Assembly: GCF_002563955.1 (NCBI RefSeq)
Contig: NZ_PDJE01000001.1
Coordinates: 2,418,001 to 2,482,000 of the forward strand
Direction: 5' to 3'
Length of the DNA stretch: 64,000 bases
Source of the DNA: Paramicrobacterium agarici
Lineage (GTDB): Bacteria; Actinomycetota; Actinomycetes; Actinomycetales; Microbacteriaceae
Each line of letters opens with the position of its first letter. The first letter of the stretch is position 1. Positions 27,224 through 38,309 of the stretch are shown here, in pieces. The notes under the pieces are model-generated. The model saw only the letters and a list, made by a program, of their open reading frames with translations, was not told the origin of the DNA and ran no database searches. The position numbers and the translations under genes were made by a program.

Positions 27224-27520
27224 TCAGAGGAATCCGACGAGAAACATCGCGACGATGACGCAGAGCATGGTCAGCGACCATCCGAGATCGAGTGCGACTG
27301 CGCCCAAGCGAACGGGAGGGAGGATGCGACGAAAGAAGTTCACGGGCGGATCGGTGACGGAGTACACGACCTCTGCCGCGACAAGCCCGGCCCCCCGAGG
27401 TCGCCACGCACGGTTGAAGGTTCGCATGAGGTCGAGAATGAACCGGCCCCACATCACGAAGAAATACAGGAGCAGCAGGAGATAGAGGATGCTGCCGATC
27501 AGAGAAATGACGGAACTCAC
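27224..27520 (-). CDS. YggT family membrane protein
   Basis: A 98-residue YggT protein with two hydrophobic helices (about 5-28 and 73-97) around an amphipathic middle with the family signature TDPPVNFFRRILPP. Its function is not established; in actinobacteria it accompanies sepF and wag31. It starts seven bases after the sepF stop. The 162 bases after it before wag31 hold the wag31 promoter region. Confidence 0.9.
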   Translation of the reverse strand: MSSVISLIGSILYLLLLLYFFVMWGRFILDLMRTFNRAWRPRGAGLVAAEVVYSVTDPPVNFFRRILPPVRLGAVALDLGWSLTMLCVIVAMFLVGFL

Positions 27521-27527
27521 CCGTCAA

Positions 27528-28010
27528 TTATTGCTGAGCGAAGAAGGTCGCGTCTGCTTCTGGCTTGCTGTCGCTCTCTCCGGAGATCGACACATGCGAC
27601 GGTGACAGAAGGAACACCTTCGACGTCACGCGCTCGATCTTTCCGTAGAGGCCCTGCGACAGGCCGCTTGCGAAGTCGATGAGACGACGAGCATCGCCAT
27701 CGCTCATCTGCGACAGATTGATGATCACAGGAACTCCGTCACGGAAGCTCTCGGCAATCGACTGGGCGTCGCGATACTGCTTCGGGTGCACCGTGAGAAT
27801 CTCGCTGAGCTCGGTCGGTGCTGCCTGCTTGACAGCAGTGGGACGGCGCAACGGGGTAACAGGCGCGGCGCGGTGAGTCGTCGCGGGCTGGGCTGATGCC
27901 GTCGACTGCGCGGGTTGAGAGGGAGCCTGCTGCTGAGCCTGCTCCTCGTACTCAAGCTCCTCGTCTGCGAGCCCAAGGTACATCATGGTCTTCTTGAGGG
28001 GGTTCGACAT
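27528..28010 (-). CDS. sepF: cell division protein SepF
   Basis: A 160-residue FtsZ membrane tether. The N-terminus [18 protein letters not shown] is an amphipathic helix, residues about 25-75 are a low-complexity Gln/Ala/Pro linker, and the C-terminal SepF domain carries [28 protein letters not shown] and [24 protein letters not shown] lies five bases before the ATG. In many relatives yggS and a laccase-domain gene separate sepF from ftsZ; here both are absent. Confidence 0.94.
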   Translation of the reverse strand: MSNPLKKTMMYLGLADEELEYEEQAQQQAPSQPAQSTASAQPATTHRAAPVTPLRRPTAVKQAAPTELSEILTVHPKQYRDAQSIAESFRDGVPVIINLSQMSDGDARRLIDFASGLSQGLYGKIERVTSKVFLLSPSHVSISGESDSKPEADATFFAQQ

Positions 28011-28116
28011 CGCTTCCTCCGATAATGGTTCGTCCCTTCCGAGGTTAATGGCCAGGTTGCCGGTTTCCGCTCATTGAACCGGGCAATTCGTCCGCGTGTC
28101 GCGACCGTGGAACAAA

Positions 28117-28155
28117 CACAGCGCCCGTATCCGCGAACGGAGTACGGGCGCTGTG
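28117..28155 (-). terminator. rho-independent terminator after ftsZ
   Basis: A perfect 13-bp stem (CACAGCGCCCGTA at 28117-28129 and its complement at 28143-28155) followed on the minus strand by TTTGTT, 18 bases past the ftsZ stop. It separates ftsZ from sepF. Confidence 0.85.
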
Positions 28156-28173
28156 CTCGGAGGAGGTTGGCTG

Positions 28174-29370
28174 CTACTTGAGGAAGTCGGGAATGTCGAG
28201 CTCGTCGTCGTCAGAGAACGACGCGTCTGCGGACGCCGATGCCGGGATGTGCTGAGGCGCACGCGGTGCTGTCCAGGGTGAACGTTCTGGCTCTGCCTCG
28301 GGCTCAGCGTCGGGAGCGCTCTGGCCGTCGTCGGACGCAGACTCCGCGTCGGGGTTCGATGCCATGACGCCGCCCGTTGTGATGACGGCATCCTTCATCG
28401 GCTCAACCTGGCGAGCAGGCGGCTCGCCTCCGTCGAAACCCGCGGCGATGACCGTGACGCGCACTTCGTCGCCGAGTGTGTCGTCGATGACCGCGCCGAA
28501 GATGATGTTCGCCTCGGGGTGCACGGCCTCCTGAACGAGCCTGGCAGCGTCGTTGATCTCGAAGATGCCGAGGTTGGAACCACCCTGGATCGAGAGCAGC
28601 ACACCGTGGGCGCCTTCGATGCTCGCTTCGAGCAGCGGAGAGGCGACCGCGAGTTCAGCGGCCTTGATGGAACGGTCAGCGCCCCGCGAGGATCCGATGC
28701 CCATGAGAGCCGAACCCGCGCCCTGCATGACCGACTTGACGTCGGCGAAGTCGAGGTTGATGAGCCCGGGCGTCGTGATGAGATCGGTGATGCCCTGCAC
28801 ACCCGCGAGGAGAACCTGGTCTGCCGTTGAGAACGCCTCAAGCATGCTGATGCCGCGATCGCTGATCTCGAGGAGACGATCGTTGGGCACGACGATGAGC
28901 GTGTCGACTTCTTCTTTCAGAGTCGCCACGCCGAGTTCGGCCTGCTGCTGACGGCGTCGTCCCTCGAAGCTGAATGGCTTGGTGACGACACCGATCGTCA
29001 GGGCGCCGATCGACTTCGCGATGCGAGCGACGACGGGTGCACCTCCGGTGCCCGTGCCGCCGCCCTCGCCCGCAGTGACGAAAACCATGTCGGCACCGGC
29101 GAGAGCCTCCTCGATCTCTTCTGCGTGATCCTCGGCGGCACGGCGGCCGACCTCGGGGTCAGCTCCGGCACCGAGTCCGCGAGTGATCTCGCGCCCCACG
29201 TCGAGCTTGACGTCGGCGTCGCTCATGAGCAGCGCCTGCGCGTCGGTGTTGATGGCGATGAATTCAACGCCCCGCAGCCCGAGTTCGATCATGCGGTTGA
29301 CGGCGTTCACGCCGCCGCCACCGATGCCGACCACCTTGATCACTGCGAGGTAGTTCTGGTTTGTAGTCAC
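28174..29370 (-). CDS. ftsZ: cell division GTPase FtsZ
   Basis: Tubulin-like GTPase that forms the division ring. The 398-residue protein has [18 protein letters not shown], the tubulin signature [10 protein letters not shown] near residue 103, and the T7 loop [11 protein letters not shown]. After an Ala/Glu/Pro-rich linker the C-terminal peptide [12 protein letters not shown] is the docking site for SepF and FtsW. GGAGG lies six bases before the GTG start. It is the last gene of the dcw run and is followed by a strong terminator. Confidence 0.97.
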   Translation of the reverse strand: MTTNQNYLAVIKVVGIGGGGVNAVNRMIELGLRGVEFIAINTDAQALLMSDADVKLDVGREITRGLGAGADPEVGRRAAEDHAEEIEEALAGADMVFVTAGEGGGTGTGGAPVVARIAKSIGALTIGVVTKPFSFEGRRRQQQAELGVATLKEEVDTLIVVPNDRLLEISDRGISMLEAFSTADQVLLAGVQGITDLITTPGLINLDFADVKSVMQGAGSALMGIGSSRGADRSIKAAELAVASPLLEASIEGAHGVLLSIQGGSNLGIFEINDAARLVQEAVHPEANIIFGAVIDDTLGDEVRVTVIAAGFDGGEPPARQVEPMKDAVITTGGVMASNPDAESASDDGQSAPDAEPEAEPERSPWTAPRAPQHIPASASADASFSDDDELDIPDFLK

Positions 29371-29387
29371 GTCCGGCCTCCGATGAG

Positions 29388-29418
29388 AACTTTCAACCTC
29401 TAGTTAAGGGTTAAAGTT
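29388..29418. promoter_or_regulatory. imperfect inverted repeat upstream of ftsZ
   Basis: Arms AACTTTCAACC (29388-29398) and GGTTAAAGTT (29409-29418) match with one missing base and lie 18-48 bases before the ftsZ start. The stretch is AT-rich compared with its surroundings. It could be a protein site or a hairpin in the 5' leader. Nothing else is recognisable in the 159 bases between ftsQ and ftsZ. Confidence 0.35.
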
Positions 29419-29529
29419 ATGCTCAGTATGCATTTCCTGAGGTTCACGTTATGCGTGCAGAGTCGGCATGCTCGGGTGACACGCGGGCGTGTCGCAGAGC
29501 CACAGGCAGATTTCCCGAATCGTGGCCGA

Positions 29530-30543
29530 TCAGCGCGGTTTGACGACGGCGTTCTCCGTGCTCGAGACGTCGTAGAGCGACACGGTGTCTGGCGGGTACG
29601 ACTCCATCAGAACCGCAAGGATGCGCGCCTTCTCGGCGGACTCTTCTGCACTTCCCCAGCGCACCTCCGCACCACTGTCTGCGAACACGAGAACGACATC
29701 GTCGCGTGTCGTTGCGGTGACGGAGTCCACAGTGGCGCGCACGTCGTCTGGCAGAGCGCGCAGCACGGCGACCGCCGCCTGGAATCCCTTGCTCTCGGGA
29801 TCAGCATCTGTGTCGATGATCGGGAAGCCGTCAATCCGCTTCTCCGACGCGCGCAGTGTTACACCGGCCGCGTCGACGAGAGCGAATCCCTTGTCTGCGG
29901 CAATGAGGCCGAGAGGTTCTCGTTCGACGAGTCTGACAACAAGCGTCGACGGGGGCACCGCCTCGACCGTGTAGCTCTGAATGAGCGGATACTTCACAAG
30001 TGACGCCTTGATCGCTCGCTGGTCCACGAGGGGAAGCGGCGTTCCGATCTGGGACTGAAGATCGTTGACGATGCCGTCGCTGTTCACGAGCCGCGCGCCC
30101 TCGACCGTGATCGTCCGCACCGCCATCACCGGCGAGTACGCCGTCGCAATAGCCGCGATCGCCACGACCAGAACGGCGCTGAGAGAAATCCACGTATTGC
30201 GTCTGCGCCGGCGCTGTCTCGCCGTGAACCGGCGAACCTCGGAACGCTCGACGCGCTTACGCGCCCGAATCGCTTGACGGAGCGACCACGATGTTCCCAT
30301 GGAGTTCCGGCGGCCGCCGTAACTCCGTGAGATCTCTGGTTCCTTGTGCGTGCCCGCATCAGCATCAGGGCCTCGTTCCGCAGCGGCGGCCGACGCGGCG
30401 TCATCGGCCCGACCGGCGTCCCCGTCGGCATCCGGTCTTCCGAAACGTCCGATGAACGATACAGGAGCCGGTGATTCGTCTGGTGCGTCGTTCGGCCCGC
30501 CCTCCGCTCCCTGCTGGGGCGAAAACCCGCCGGGCCGCCTCAC
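29530..30543 (-). CDS. ftsQ: cell division protein FtsQ
   Basis: A 337-residue divisome protein. A long disordered cytoplasmic N-terminus (about 1-130, rich in Asp, Ala, Pro and Arg) leads to one membrane helix at about 136-157 ([20 protein letters not shown]). The POTRA domain follows ([22 protein letters not shown]), then the FtsQ beta domain. The GTG start overlaps the murC stop in GTGA. Confidence 0.93.
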   Translation of the reverse strand: MRRPGGFSPQQGAEGGPNDAPDESPAPVSFIGRFGRPDADGDAGRADDAASAAAAERGPDADAGTHKEPEISRSYGGRRNSMGTSWSLRQAIRARKRVERSEVRRFTARQRRRRRNTWISLSAVLVVAIAAIATAYSPVMAVRTITVEGARLVNSDGIVNDLQSQIGTPLPLVDQRAIKASLVKYPLIQSYTVEAVPPSTLVVRLVEREPLGLIAADKGFALVDAAGVTLRASEKRIDGFPIIDTDADPESKGFQAAVAVLRALPDDVRATVDSVTATTRDDVVLVFADSGAEVRWGSAEESAEKARILAVLMESYPPDTVSLYDVSSTENAVVKPR

Positions 30544-31946
30544 ACGTCCTGCCCGCGTTCGCGCTCGAGTGAGGCAAGCAGCTGCGGAATGATCAGATAG
30601 ACGTCGCCGCAGCCGAGGGTGATGATGTAGTCACCGTCCCGCGCGATCTCGGCCGTGCGATCCGCGGCCTCCTGCCAGTCCGGAACATAGTCGACGTGCG
30701 CCGCATCAGCGAACCGCTCCGAGACGAGAGCGCCGGTGACTCCGGGGATCGGATCTTCCCGAGCACCACAAACGTCAAGGACGATCGTGTGGTCAGCATG
30801 CTTCTCAAGTGTCTCGGCGAACTCTCCCGCAAACGCCTTGGTGCGACTGTAGAGGTGCGGCTGATGCACCGCGATGATTCTGCCGTCGCCCACAACGCTT
30901 CGCGCTGCCGACAGTGCGGCGGCAACCTCGGTCGGATGATGCGCGTAGTCGTCGAATACGCTCACGCCGCCGATAACGTCGTGCAGCTCGAACCGTCGCT
31001 TCGTGCCGCCGAATTCTGTCAGCGCAGCGACGATCGCGGCGGGCTCGAAACCGAGTCCGACGAGCACGGCGAACGCGCCCGCGGCATTGATCGCGTTGTG
31101 AACCCCGGGAACGGCTAAGGATGCCGTAATGCGCTGCCCCTTGTAGGCAATCGTGAACGACAACGGTCCAGATCGGCTGATGTCAGTCACCCGGACATCC
31201 GCGGACTCCGACTGTCCGAACGTGATGACGTTCTGGTGCGACAGGCGAGAACGCACATCGCGTGCTCCGGGGTCGTCGGCTGAAATCACGACGCTCTCGG
31301 ACGAGCGGTCTGCGAATTCGACGAAGGCCGCGAGGAAGTTCTCGCGCGTACCGTAATGATCGAGGTGGTCGGGATCCACGTTGGTGATCAGGGCGACGGC
31401 CGTGTTGTAGAGCAGAAACGAACCGTCCGACTCGTCGGCTTCGACGACGAAGAGGTCGTCTCTTCCCGGCGCCGAGCTGACGCCGAGAGACTCGATCACA
31501 CCGCCGTTGACGAAGCTGGGGTCGGCGCCGAGCGCGAGAAGGGCAGTGACGATCATGCCCGTCGACGTTGTCTTGCCGTGTGCACCGGCGACCGACACGA
31601 GACGCGAATCGGCAACGAGCCATGCAAGCGCTTGTGACCGGTGGAGCACCGGAACGCCGCGATCGCGAGCGGCCACGAGTTCAGGGTTGTCGGGCCAGAG
31701 AGCACTCGTCACGATGACCGCGTCGACGTCCCCGACGTTCGCTGCATCGTGGCCCACGTGTACCGTCGCGCCCAGAGCGCGAAGCTGCTCGACGTTCTCG
31801 GACGGGCCACGATCGGAGCCCGTGACGGTGATGCCTCTCGCGAGGAACAGCCGGGCGATTCCGCTCATTCCGGAACCTCCGATGCCGACGAAATGCACCG
31901 AGCTGAGGCTGTCGGGAACGGGAGCTGAGAGATCTGGCTTGATCAC
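30540..31946 (-). CDS. murC: UDP-N-acetylmuramate--L-alanine ligase
   Basis: Adds the first stem-peptide residue to UDP-MurNAc with ATP. The N-terminal Rossmann motif is [18 protein letters not shown], the ATP loop is [13 protein letters not shown], and the later [12 protein letters not shown] motif is diagnostic of MurC. At 468 residues it has full length. The start is GTG, 32 bases after murG. Confidence 0.96.
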   Translation of the reverse strand: MIKPDLSAPVPDSLSSVHFVGIGGSGMSGIARLFLARGITVTGSDRGPSENVEQLRALGATVHVGHDAANVGDVDAVIVTSALWPDNPELVAARDRGVPVLHRSQALAWLVADSRLVSVAGAHGKTTSTGMIVTALLALGADPSFVNGGVIESLGVSSAPGRDDLFVVEADESDGSFLLYNTAVALITNVDPDHLDHYGTRENFLAAFVEFADRSSESVVISADDPGARDVRSRLSHQNVITFGQSESADVRVTDISRSGPLSFTIAYKGQRITASLAVPGVHNAINAAGAFAVLVGLGFEPAAIVAALTEFGGTKRRFELHDVIGGVSVFDDYAHHPTEVAAALSAARSVVGDGRIIAVHQPHLYSRTKAFAGEFAETLEKHADHTIVLDVCGAREDPIPGVTGALVSERFADAAHVDYVPDWQEAADRTAEIARDGDYIITLGCGDVYLIIPQLLASLERERGQDV

Positions 31947-31978
31947 TGTCTGTCTTTCGAAGTCGGGTGAGCGTTGTG

Positions 31979-33052
31979 TCAGTCGTCGAGCGCGTCGTCG
32001 ATCAGCTGAAGCATACGCTGTGAGCCTTCACGCGAGCCGATGTGACGGCTCTGCACCGCCATGTCGTGCAGCTTCACGCGGTCGCTCAACAAGGGAATGA
32101 GCGTCGCACGAACCCACGAGGGCACGAAGAGTGCGTCGGCGATCAGCAGGGCGCCGTTCGCGCCGACAACGTCAGATGCGTTCAGCCTCTGCTCACCGTT
32201 GCCCACGGGATAGGGCACGTAGACGGCCGGGACGCCGACAGCTGTCAGCTCGGACACCGTCGCGGCACCTGCCCGCGACACGGCGAAGTCCGCAACGGCG
32301 AGGGCAAGTTCCATCCGATCGCAATAGCGAACCATGTTGTAGTGCTCGATCTGCGGATCGGTGACGTCGGCTTTTCCTCCGACGAGGTGAATGATCTGCC
32401 AGCCGCCGTCGATGATCTGCTGCGCGGTCTCGATAACCGTCGAGTTCAGTCGGCGCGCTCCCTGCGAGCCGCCCGTGACAAGCAGCGTTCGACGCTCGGG
32501 ATCCAGATCGAAGAATGTGATGCCCTCTCGCCTGGCGTCATCGATGTCGATGCGCTCGATCTCGGGCCGAAGCGGCATTCCGACGAATCGTGCGTGTCTC
32601 AGGCGAGTGCCGTGAAAAGCGACGCCGACGAATCGCGTGTATCGCGCTCCGAGACGGTTTGCCAGGCCGGGGCGAGCGTTGGCTTCGTGAATGACGAGCG
32701 GCACGCGGGACTTCTTCGCCGCGACGTACGCCGGCGTCGATGCGTAGCCGCCGAAACCGACGACGACGTCAATCGCACGTTCTGCAATGACACGGATCGT
32801 CTCACGTCGAGCCTGCCGAAAGAGTCCGGGAAATCTCAGCGCGGCGCCATTGAGCTTTCGGGGAAACGGAACCTTGGGAATGGTGACGAGTTCGTACCCG
32901 CGCTCTGGAACGAGCCGAGACTCGAGTCCCTCCTTGGTTCCGAGAACGATGACCTCAGAATCGGGCTCCCGTTCACGAATCGCGTCAGCGGTTGCGAGCA
33001 GCGGATTCACGTGACCGGCTGTTCCGCCCCCGGCGAGGAGATATCGAGTCAT
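31979..33052 (-). CDS. murG: UDP-N-acetylglucosamine--lipid I transferase MurG
   Basis: GT28 glycosyltransferase that converts lipid I to lipid II on the inner membrane face. The N-terminal glycine loop is [16 protein letters not shown], the mid-protein [11 protein letters not shown] motif binds UDP-GlcNAc, and [24 protein letters not shown] is the C-terminal signature. The ATG overlaps the ftsW stop by four bases. Confidence 0.96.
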   Translation of the reverse strand: MTRYLLAGGGTAGHVNPLLATADAIREREPDSEVIVLGTKEGLESRLVPERGYELVTIPKVPFPRKLNGAALRFPGLFRQARRETIRVIAERAIDVVVGFGGYASTPAYVAAKKSRVPLVIHEANARPGLANRLGARYTRFVGVAFHGTRLRHARFVGMPLRPEIERIDIDDARREGITFFDLDPERRTLLVTGGSQGARRLNSTVIETAQQIIDGGWQIIHLVGGKADVTDPQIEHYNMVRYCDRMELALAVADFAVSRAGAATVSELTAVGVPAVYVPYPVGNGEQRLNASDVVGANGALLIADALFVPSWVRATLIPLLSDRVKLHDMAVQSRHIGSREGSQRMLQLIDDALDD

Positions 33053-34254
33053 TGTCCTGCCTTTGCGCGAGCGAGGCTCGCGTCATCGTGGCGCGCGCAC
33101 GAAAGCACGACGCCGATCGCCATCATTCCCGTGAGCAACGCGGTTCCACCCGCCGAAATGAACGGGAGTGGAACCCCGAGCACGGGGAACACCCGAAGCA
33201 CGACTCCGATATTGACGAAGGCCTGTCCGATGATCCAAACCATAACTGTACCCGTCGCGATGCGCGTGAACGGGTCGGTCGACGATCTCATGATGCGCAC
33301 GAAGACGATCGTCATGACGACGAACAGCCCGAGAAGCACCACGCATCCGATCAGGCCGAGCTCTTCTCCGATGATGGCGAAGATGTAGTCATTGGATGCT
33401 GCGGGGAGCCACGCCCACTTCTCATGCGAGTTTCCGAGTCCACGCCCGAAAATGCCTCCGCCGGCCAGAGCCCACGTTCCGTGCAGGGGCTGCCAGCACA
33501 GTCCCTCGTAGTCCAGGCACTCCGCGTCGAGAAACGACGTGATGCGCCGCATGCGGTTCTCACTCGTCAGCGCGAACGCCGCGAGAAGCGCCACCCCGCC
33601 GATTACCGGAACGGCAAGAAAGCGCAGCTTGACGTTGGCGAAGAACAGGGCGCCGAGCACGATCGCGGCCATAATGCTCACGGTCCCGAGGTCATGGCCG
33701 AGCAGAACGAGTCCGATTGCGAGACCGGCGACGGGAAGCACGGGAATGAGCACGTGCTGCCACTTGCCCAGGAGCGGCTGCTTGCGCGCGAGGACCGTTG
33801 CCAGCCAGATGACAAGCGCCACCTTCACGATTTCCGAGGGCTGCCCGCTGATGGGACCGATCGCGATCCAGTTCCTGTTTCCGCCGTCCTCGATGCCGAG
33901 CGGTGTGAAAACCAGCATCTGCAGTGCAACGGACCCGACGATGACCGGCCACGCCCAGGCCTTCCAGAACGAGATCGGAAATCGGCTCATGACGAGCATG
34001 AGCGGAATGCCGATCGCCGCGTACGTCGCCTGCTTCCAGAATCCGCCGAAGAAGCCGTTGGAATCCAGGTACGAGTCAATCGTCGACGACGACGCGACCA
34101 TGACGAGGCCGAACGCGACCAGAAAGAGTGTGACGCCGAGCAGCAGCACGAAGTTCGAGGGCAGAGACGTTTCGATCTTGCCCAGCGAGATCCGCGCTGA
34201 CGTGAATCCTCTGCGTTCAGTCCTCGCGTCGGTGAGGCTTTTCTCGCTGGTCAT
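33049..34254 (-). CDS. ftsW: lipid II polymerase FtsW
   Basis: SEDS-family glycosyltransferase of the septum, 401 residues with about ten membrane helices. SEDS signatures are seen: GLVMVASSS after helix one, AGGGIFGRGLGNSHEKWAWLP (quoted in part), and NIGVVLRVFPVLGVPLPFISAGGTALLTGM near the C-terminus. ATG at 34254 has GGGAGG eight bases upstream and overlaps the end of murD by 38 bases in another frame. The partner transpeptidase is FtsI, encoded four genes upstream. Confidence 0.95.
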   Translation of the reverse strand: MTSEKSLTDARTERRGFTSARISLGKIETSLPSNFVLLLGVTLFLVAFGLVMVASSSTIDSYLDSNGFFGGFWKQATYAAIGIPLMLVMSRFPISFWKAWAWPVIVGSVALQMLVFTPLGIEDGGNRNWIAIGPISGQPSEIVKVALVIWLATVLARKQPLLGKWQHVLIPVLPVAGLAIGLVLLGHDLGTVSIMAAIVLGALFFANVKLRFLAVPVIGGVALLAAFALTSENRMRRITSFLDAECLDYEGLCWQPLHGTWALAGGGIFGRGLGNSHEKWAWLPAASNDYIFAIIGEELGLIGCVVLLGLFVVMTIVFVRIMRSSTDPFTRIATGTVMVWIIGQAFVNIGVVLRVFPVLGVPLPFISAGGTALLTGMMAIGVVLSCARHDDASLARAKAGQ

Positions 34255-35752
34255 TGGCCCCACCTCCCTGAATCTCGTTGACGGCCTTCGCGAAGAGGGC
34301 TCCGCGCTCGTCGTATCCCGTGAACTGATCAAGGGATGCTGCCGCCGGAGCCAGCAGCACGACATCACCCGCTTCGGCCATTTCGCGCGCGGCATCGACT
34401 GCACGCACCATCACAGAATCAGTTTCGGTCGGGTCGACCCGAAAAACGGGAATGTGCGGCGCGTGTCGCTGCAATGCGGCGGCGATGACGTCCTGCTCCG
34501 TGCCGATGATCACCGCACCGCGCAGTCGGGACGCGTGTCGTTCCACCAGCGGGTCGACGTCCACACCCTTGAGAAGCCCCCCGAGCACCCAGACGACGGA
34601 GTCAAATGCTGAGAGCGACGCATCGGCTGCGTGGGGGTTCGTCGCTTTCGAATCGTTAATCCAGCGGATGCCGCCGAGCTCGACGATTAGCTGAATACGA
34701 TGTGCGTCCAGCGAGAAGCCGTGTAGGGCCACTCTGATGACCTCGGGCGCTATTCCGTACGCGCGGGCGAGCGCGCTTGCGGCCAGGATATTCGCGACGA
34801 CGTGCGGTGCATCGAGACCGCGCGTGCGCAGATCGTCGAGGGTGATGATCTCGAGCGCGGAGCTGCGGCGGTCGTCGAGGAACGCTCGATCACACAGAAT
34901 CCCGTCGACGATGCCGAGATCGCTCGGGCCTGGGACGCCGAGATCGAAGCCGATCGCGCGAGCGCCCTCGATGACGTCAGCGTTCTCGACCATCGTCCTC
35001 GTGGCAGCATCCGCCTTGTTGTAGACGCATGCGACGCGCGTGTTCTCGTACACGCGCGACTTGGCCTTTCGGTACGCCTCGAACGAGCCATGCCATTCCA
35101 GGTGGTCGCGCGCGATATTGAGGCACACAGCAGAATGCGGCGTCACAGGCGCCTCGGTCAGGGCCAGGTAGTGCAGCTGATGACTCGATAATTCAACAAC
35201 GAACACATCGAAGCCCTGGGGGTCGCGAACGGCGTCGAGCACGGGTACGCCGATGTTTCCGCACGGCGCGACGCGGTGTCCAGCTGCGGCGATGAGCGTC
35301 GCTGTGAGCTGCACCGTCGTCGTCTTGCCATTTGTCCCCGTGATGAGGATCCATTCGGCCGGTGTGCCCACTTTGTCGCGCACCCGCCAGGCGAGCTCGA
35401 TGTCGCCCCACAGGGGAATGCTCTCCGCCGCCGCCCACTTGATCAGCGGGTGATGCGGAGCGAAGCCGGGAGACGCGACGATGAGCTCTGGGTCGTGCTC
35501 GATGAGTTCGGTTGGTGGATGCTGCAGGTCACCGACGACGAGTCGAGCGCCGATCACGGGGATGAGCTTCGCGTGCTCTTCGGACGCCGTCTCGGCAACG
35601 ACGAGAACGTCGGCACCGAGTTCGGTGAGGGTGTCGGCGACAGAGAACCCGGTGGCGCCGAGCCCGAGCACGGCGACGCGAAGCCCGCTCCAGTCGGCGT
35701 GCCAGCTCGTGAGCTCATCCAGTCGTCCCGGCGCAGCGTGCTTCGGGCTCAT
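34217..35752 (-). CDS. murD: UDP-N-acetylmuramoylalanine--D-glutamate ligase
   Basis: Adds D-glutamate to UDP-MurNAc-L-Ala. Recognised by [19 protein letters not shown] (P-loop), the [19 protein letters not shown] block and [19 protein letters not shown]. At 511 residues it is slightly longer than typical, with a highly charged C-terminal tail that overlaps the ftsW start. The ATG at 35752 overlaps the mraY stop in ATGA; the frame upstream of that lies across mraY and is not coding. Confidence 0.95.
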   Translation of the reverse strand: MSPKHAAPGRLDELTSWHADWSGLRVAVLGLGATGFSVADTLTELGADVLVVAETASEEHAKLIPVIGARLVVGDLQHPPTELIEHDPELIVASPGFAPHHPLIKWAAAESIPLWGDIELAWRVRDKVGTPAEWILITGTNGKTTTVQLTATLIAAAGHRVAPCGNIGVPVLDAVRDPQGFDVFVVELSSHQLHYLALTEAPVTPHSAVCLNIARDHLEWHGSFEAYRKAKSRVYENTRVACVYNKADAATRTMVENADVIEGARAIGFDLGVPGPSDLGIVDGILCDRAFLDDRRSSALEIITLDDLRTRGLDAPHVVANILAASALARAYGIAPEVIRVALHGFSLDAHRIQLIVELGGIRWINDSKATNPHAADASLSAFDSVVWVLGGLLKGVDVDPLVERHASRLRGAVIIGTEQDVIAAALQRHAPHIPVFRVDPTETDSVMVRAVDAAREMAEAGDVVLLAPAAASLDQFTGYDERGALFAKAVNEIQGGGANDQREKPHRRED

Positions 35753-36861
35753 CGCGAGATCCACTCGAGATAGAACGTGCCGACGCCCGCCGCGACAAGC
35801 AGACCTCCGATGATCCAGAAGCGCACGACTACCGTGATCTCCGCCCATCCCTTGAGCTCGAAGTGGTGGTGAATGGGGCTCATCAAGAAGATCCGTCTGC
35901 CGTGCGTGAGTTTGAAGTACACCCGCTGGACGATGACGGACCCCGCCTCGATCACGAACAGTCCGCCGATGAAGATGAGAAGGATTTCGGTGTGGGTGAG
36001 GATCGCGAGGGCGGCAACGGCCCCGCCCAGCGCAAGCGAACCGGTGTCGCCCAGGAAGATCTGCGCCGGGGTGGTGTTCCACCAGAGAAAGCCGATGAGC
36101 GATCCGACGATCGCCGCGGCAACGATCGCCAGCCCCAGTGGGTCAACGACCTCGTAGCACTTGTACGCGAGGTCTCCCTGCAGCCCCGTGCTGAAGCAGG
36201 ACTGGTTGTACTGCCAGAATCCGATCACGACGTACGAGCCGATTGCGAGAATGCTCGCACCGGTTGCGAGGCCGTCGAGTCCGTCGGTGACATTGACTCC
36301 GTTCGACGTCGCGGTGACGATGAACGAGATCCAGACGAAGTACAGGATGAACCCGAGGATCGTTCCGGCAAGACCCCACTGCGTCAGCGCGAGAAAGTCG
36401 ATGTTGAGATCTCTGATGAACGAGATTGCGGTTGAGCCCGGTGTGACGCCCTGACTGTTGGGAAAGCCGATAGCGAGCACGGCGAAGATCGCGGCGACGA
36501 TCACCTGACCGACGATCTTCTCCCACCCGCCAAGGCCGAGGCTCTGCTGCTTACGAGTCTTGAGAAAGTCATCGACGAACCCCACCACGCCGAGCCCGAC
36601 CATCATGAACAGCACGAGAAGAGCCGAGACGCTGATGCGATCGCCCGTGATCAGCATCGCCGTGAAGTACCCGAACAGCACGCCGACGATCACGACGATG
36701 CCGCCCATCGTCGCCGTGCCCTTCTTGGAGTGGTGCGACTGTGGTCCGTCGTCGCGAATGAACTGTCCCCAGCCGAGCGCGCGGAAGAGTCTGATGAACA
36801 GCGGCGTCATGAAAAGCGAGAACGCTCCCGAGAGGGCTCCGGCCGTGAGTAGTGCAATCAC
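35749..36861 (-). CDS. mraY: phospho-N-acetylmuramoyl-pentapeptide transferase MraY
   Basis: Makes lipid I from UDP-MurNAc-pentapeptide and undecaprenyl phosphate. Ten membrane helices in 370 residues. Catalytic motifs: [23 protein letters not shown] (with the aspartate pair), [15 protein letters not shown], and [13 protein letters not shown], then [13 protein letters not shown]. It overlaps murF upstream and murD downstream by four bases each. Confidence 0.96.
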   Translation of the reverse strand: MIALLTAGALSGAFSLFMTPLFIRLFRALGWGQFIRDDGPQSHHSKKGTATMGGIVVIVGVLFGYFTAMLITGDRISVSALLVLFMMVGLGVVGFVDDFLKTRKQQSLGLGGWEKIVGQVIVAAIFAVLAIGFPNSQGVTPGSTAISFIRDLNIDFLALTQWGLAGTILGFILYFVWISFIVTATSNGVNVTDGLDGLATGASILAIGSYVVIGFWQYNQSCFSTGLQGDLAYKCYEVVDPLGLAIVAAAIVGSLIGFLWWNTTPAQIFLGDTGSLALGGAVAALAILTHTEILLIFIGGLFVIEAGSVIVQRVYFKLTHGRRIFLMSPIHHHFELKGWAEITVVVRFWIIGGLLVAAGVGTFYLEWISR

Positions 36862-38270
36862 GAGAACAATTCTCCCAATCGGTCGCCGAGAAATCGCAGT
36901 CCGACGGAATTCGACGACTTCACGAGCACCGTGTCACCGGCACGCAGCTGCTGCTCCAGGTACTCGTACGCGTCGTCCGCGGTCTCTACGTAGACGGACT
37001 CGCCCGCCCACGACCCTTCGTTGATGGCGGAGATGTGCAGTCGGCGGGCTTCGGGCCCCACGACGACGAGCTGATCGATGCCGAGGCGAACCGCCAGCAG
37101 ACCGATCCGATCATGCTCTTCGCCCGAGAACTCTCCCAGTTCGCTCATGGCGCCCAGCACGGCAACGGTGCGCTGGCCCCTCTCCGTCACGAGTGCGAGC
37201 GTCTTGAGTGCTGCCGACATCGAGTCGGGACTCGCGTTGTACGCGTCGTTGATGATGGTGACACCGTCGCGGCCGCCCATCACTTCCATGCGCCAACGCT
37301 CGGCTCGCGACACGGACTCGAGGCGACGAACGGCGACGTCCATCGGCACGCCCAGTTCGCGAGCGGCGGCGAGGGCTGCGAGAGCGTTCCACACGTGGTG
37401 CTCGCCGAGCACTTTGAACGACACAGGGATGCTGTCGCCATCGGGCGTTATCACGGTGAAGTGCGTTCCCGTCGCTGTCACGACGATGTCTGATGCGCGG
37501 ATGTCGCTCTCGTCGTGCTCGCCGAACCACACCACGCGAGCCGGAGTCTTGTCGGCCATCGCGACGACGCGCGGGTCGTCGCGATTGAGGATCGCGACGC
37601 CGTCAGCAGGAAGAGCGGCGACGAGCTCTGTTTTTGCCGCAGCCGTCTGCTCGATGCCGCCGAATCCTCCGGCATGTGCCATGCCCACTTTGAGCTCGAT
37701 GCCGATCTTCGGCCGGGCGAGAGCGGCCAGGCGTGCGATGTGGCCCGGTCCAGACGCACCCATCTCAGAGATGAGGTAGCGCGTGCCCTCGGTAACGCGA
37801 AGCATCGTGGTGGGAGCTCCCACGGTGTTGTTGAACGAGTTTCGCGGCATCACGGTCTCCGCGTCGGGCGAGAGGATCGCGCCGAGCAGGTTCTTCGTCG
37901 TGGTTTTGCCGTTCGAGCCGGTGATACCGATCACGGTGAGGTCGCCCGCCGCCTTCACGCGACGCACCACCTCTGCTGCCAGTGCTCCGAGCGCTATGAC
38001 GGCGTCGGGAACGACAATTTGAGCGACCGCGACGTCAACCGTGTGCTCCACGATCGCCAGTGCAGCCCCGTTATCGACTGCCGGCCCGACGAAGCGGTGG
38101 CCGTCTGTGACGTCTCCTGGCTTGGCGACGAAGATTCCGCCGGGCTCGATCTCGCGCGAGTCCGTCTCGACGTAGCCCGACACGGGCGTGAATTCGGACG
38201 CGTCCGTGCCCGCAGCCTCGAACCGACCCGATACGGCGGCGGCGATCTCGCCGAAGGTGAGAGTGATCAC
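36858..38270 (-). CDS. murF: UDP-MurNAc-tripeptide--D-Ala-D-Ala ligase MurF
   Basis: Adds the D-Ala-D-Ala dipeptide to finish the cytoplasmic precursor. P-loop [19 protein letters not shown] and the later [19 protein letters not shown] motif are clear. Residue count 470 is normal. It begins only 39 bases after ftsI, so murE, which many relatives carry here, is missing. Confidence 0.95.
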   Translation of the reverse strand: MITLTFGEIAAAVSGRFEAAGTDASEFTPVSGYVETDSREIEPGGIFVAKPGDVTDGHRFVGPAVDNGAALAIVEHTVDVAVAQIVVPDAVIALGALAAEVVRRVKAAGDLTVIGITGSNGKTTTKNLLGAILSPDAETVMPRNSFNNTVGAPTTMLRVTEGTRYLISEMGASGPGHIARLAALARPKIGIELKVGMAHAGGFGGIEQTAAAKTELVAALPADGVAILNRDDPRVVAMADKTPARVVWFGEHDESDIRASDIVVTATGTHFTVITPDGDSIPVSFKVLGEHHVWNALAALAAARELGVPMDVAVRRLESVSRAERWRMEVMGGRDGVTIINDAYNASPDSMSAALKTLALVTERGQRTVAVLGAMSELGEFSGEEHDRIGLLAVRLGIDQLVVVGPEARRLHISAINEGSWAGESVYVETADDAYEYLEQQLRAGDTVLVKSSNSVGLRFLGDRLGELFS

Positions 38271-38309
38271 CGGTGCTTTGTCTCCTTCGTGTTCGACCGA
38301 CGCGAGTGG

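Noticed and set aside
29478..29493. GACACGC/GCGTGTC palindrome after ftsQ as a terminator
   Set aside because: The stem is only six to seven pairs with almost no loop and no T-run, and ftsQ and ftsZ may be cotranscribed.
34217..34254. 38-base overlap of murD and ftsW as a frameshift or sequencing error
   Set aside because: Both frames are intact. The ftsW ATG has a very good ribosome binding site inside the murD end, and murD ends in a polar tail, so a real overlap is the simpler reading.
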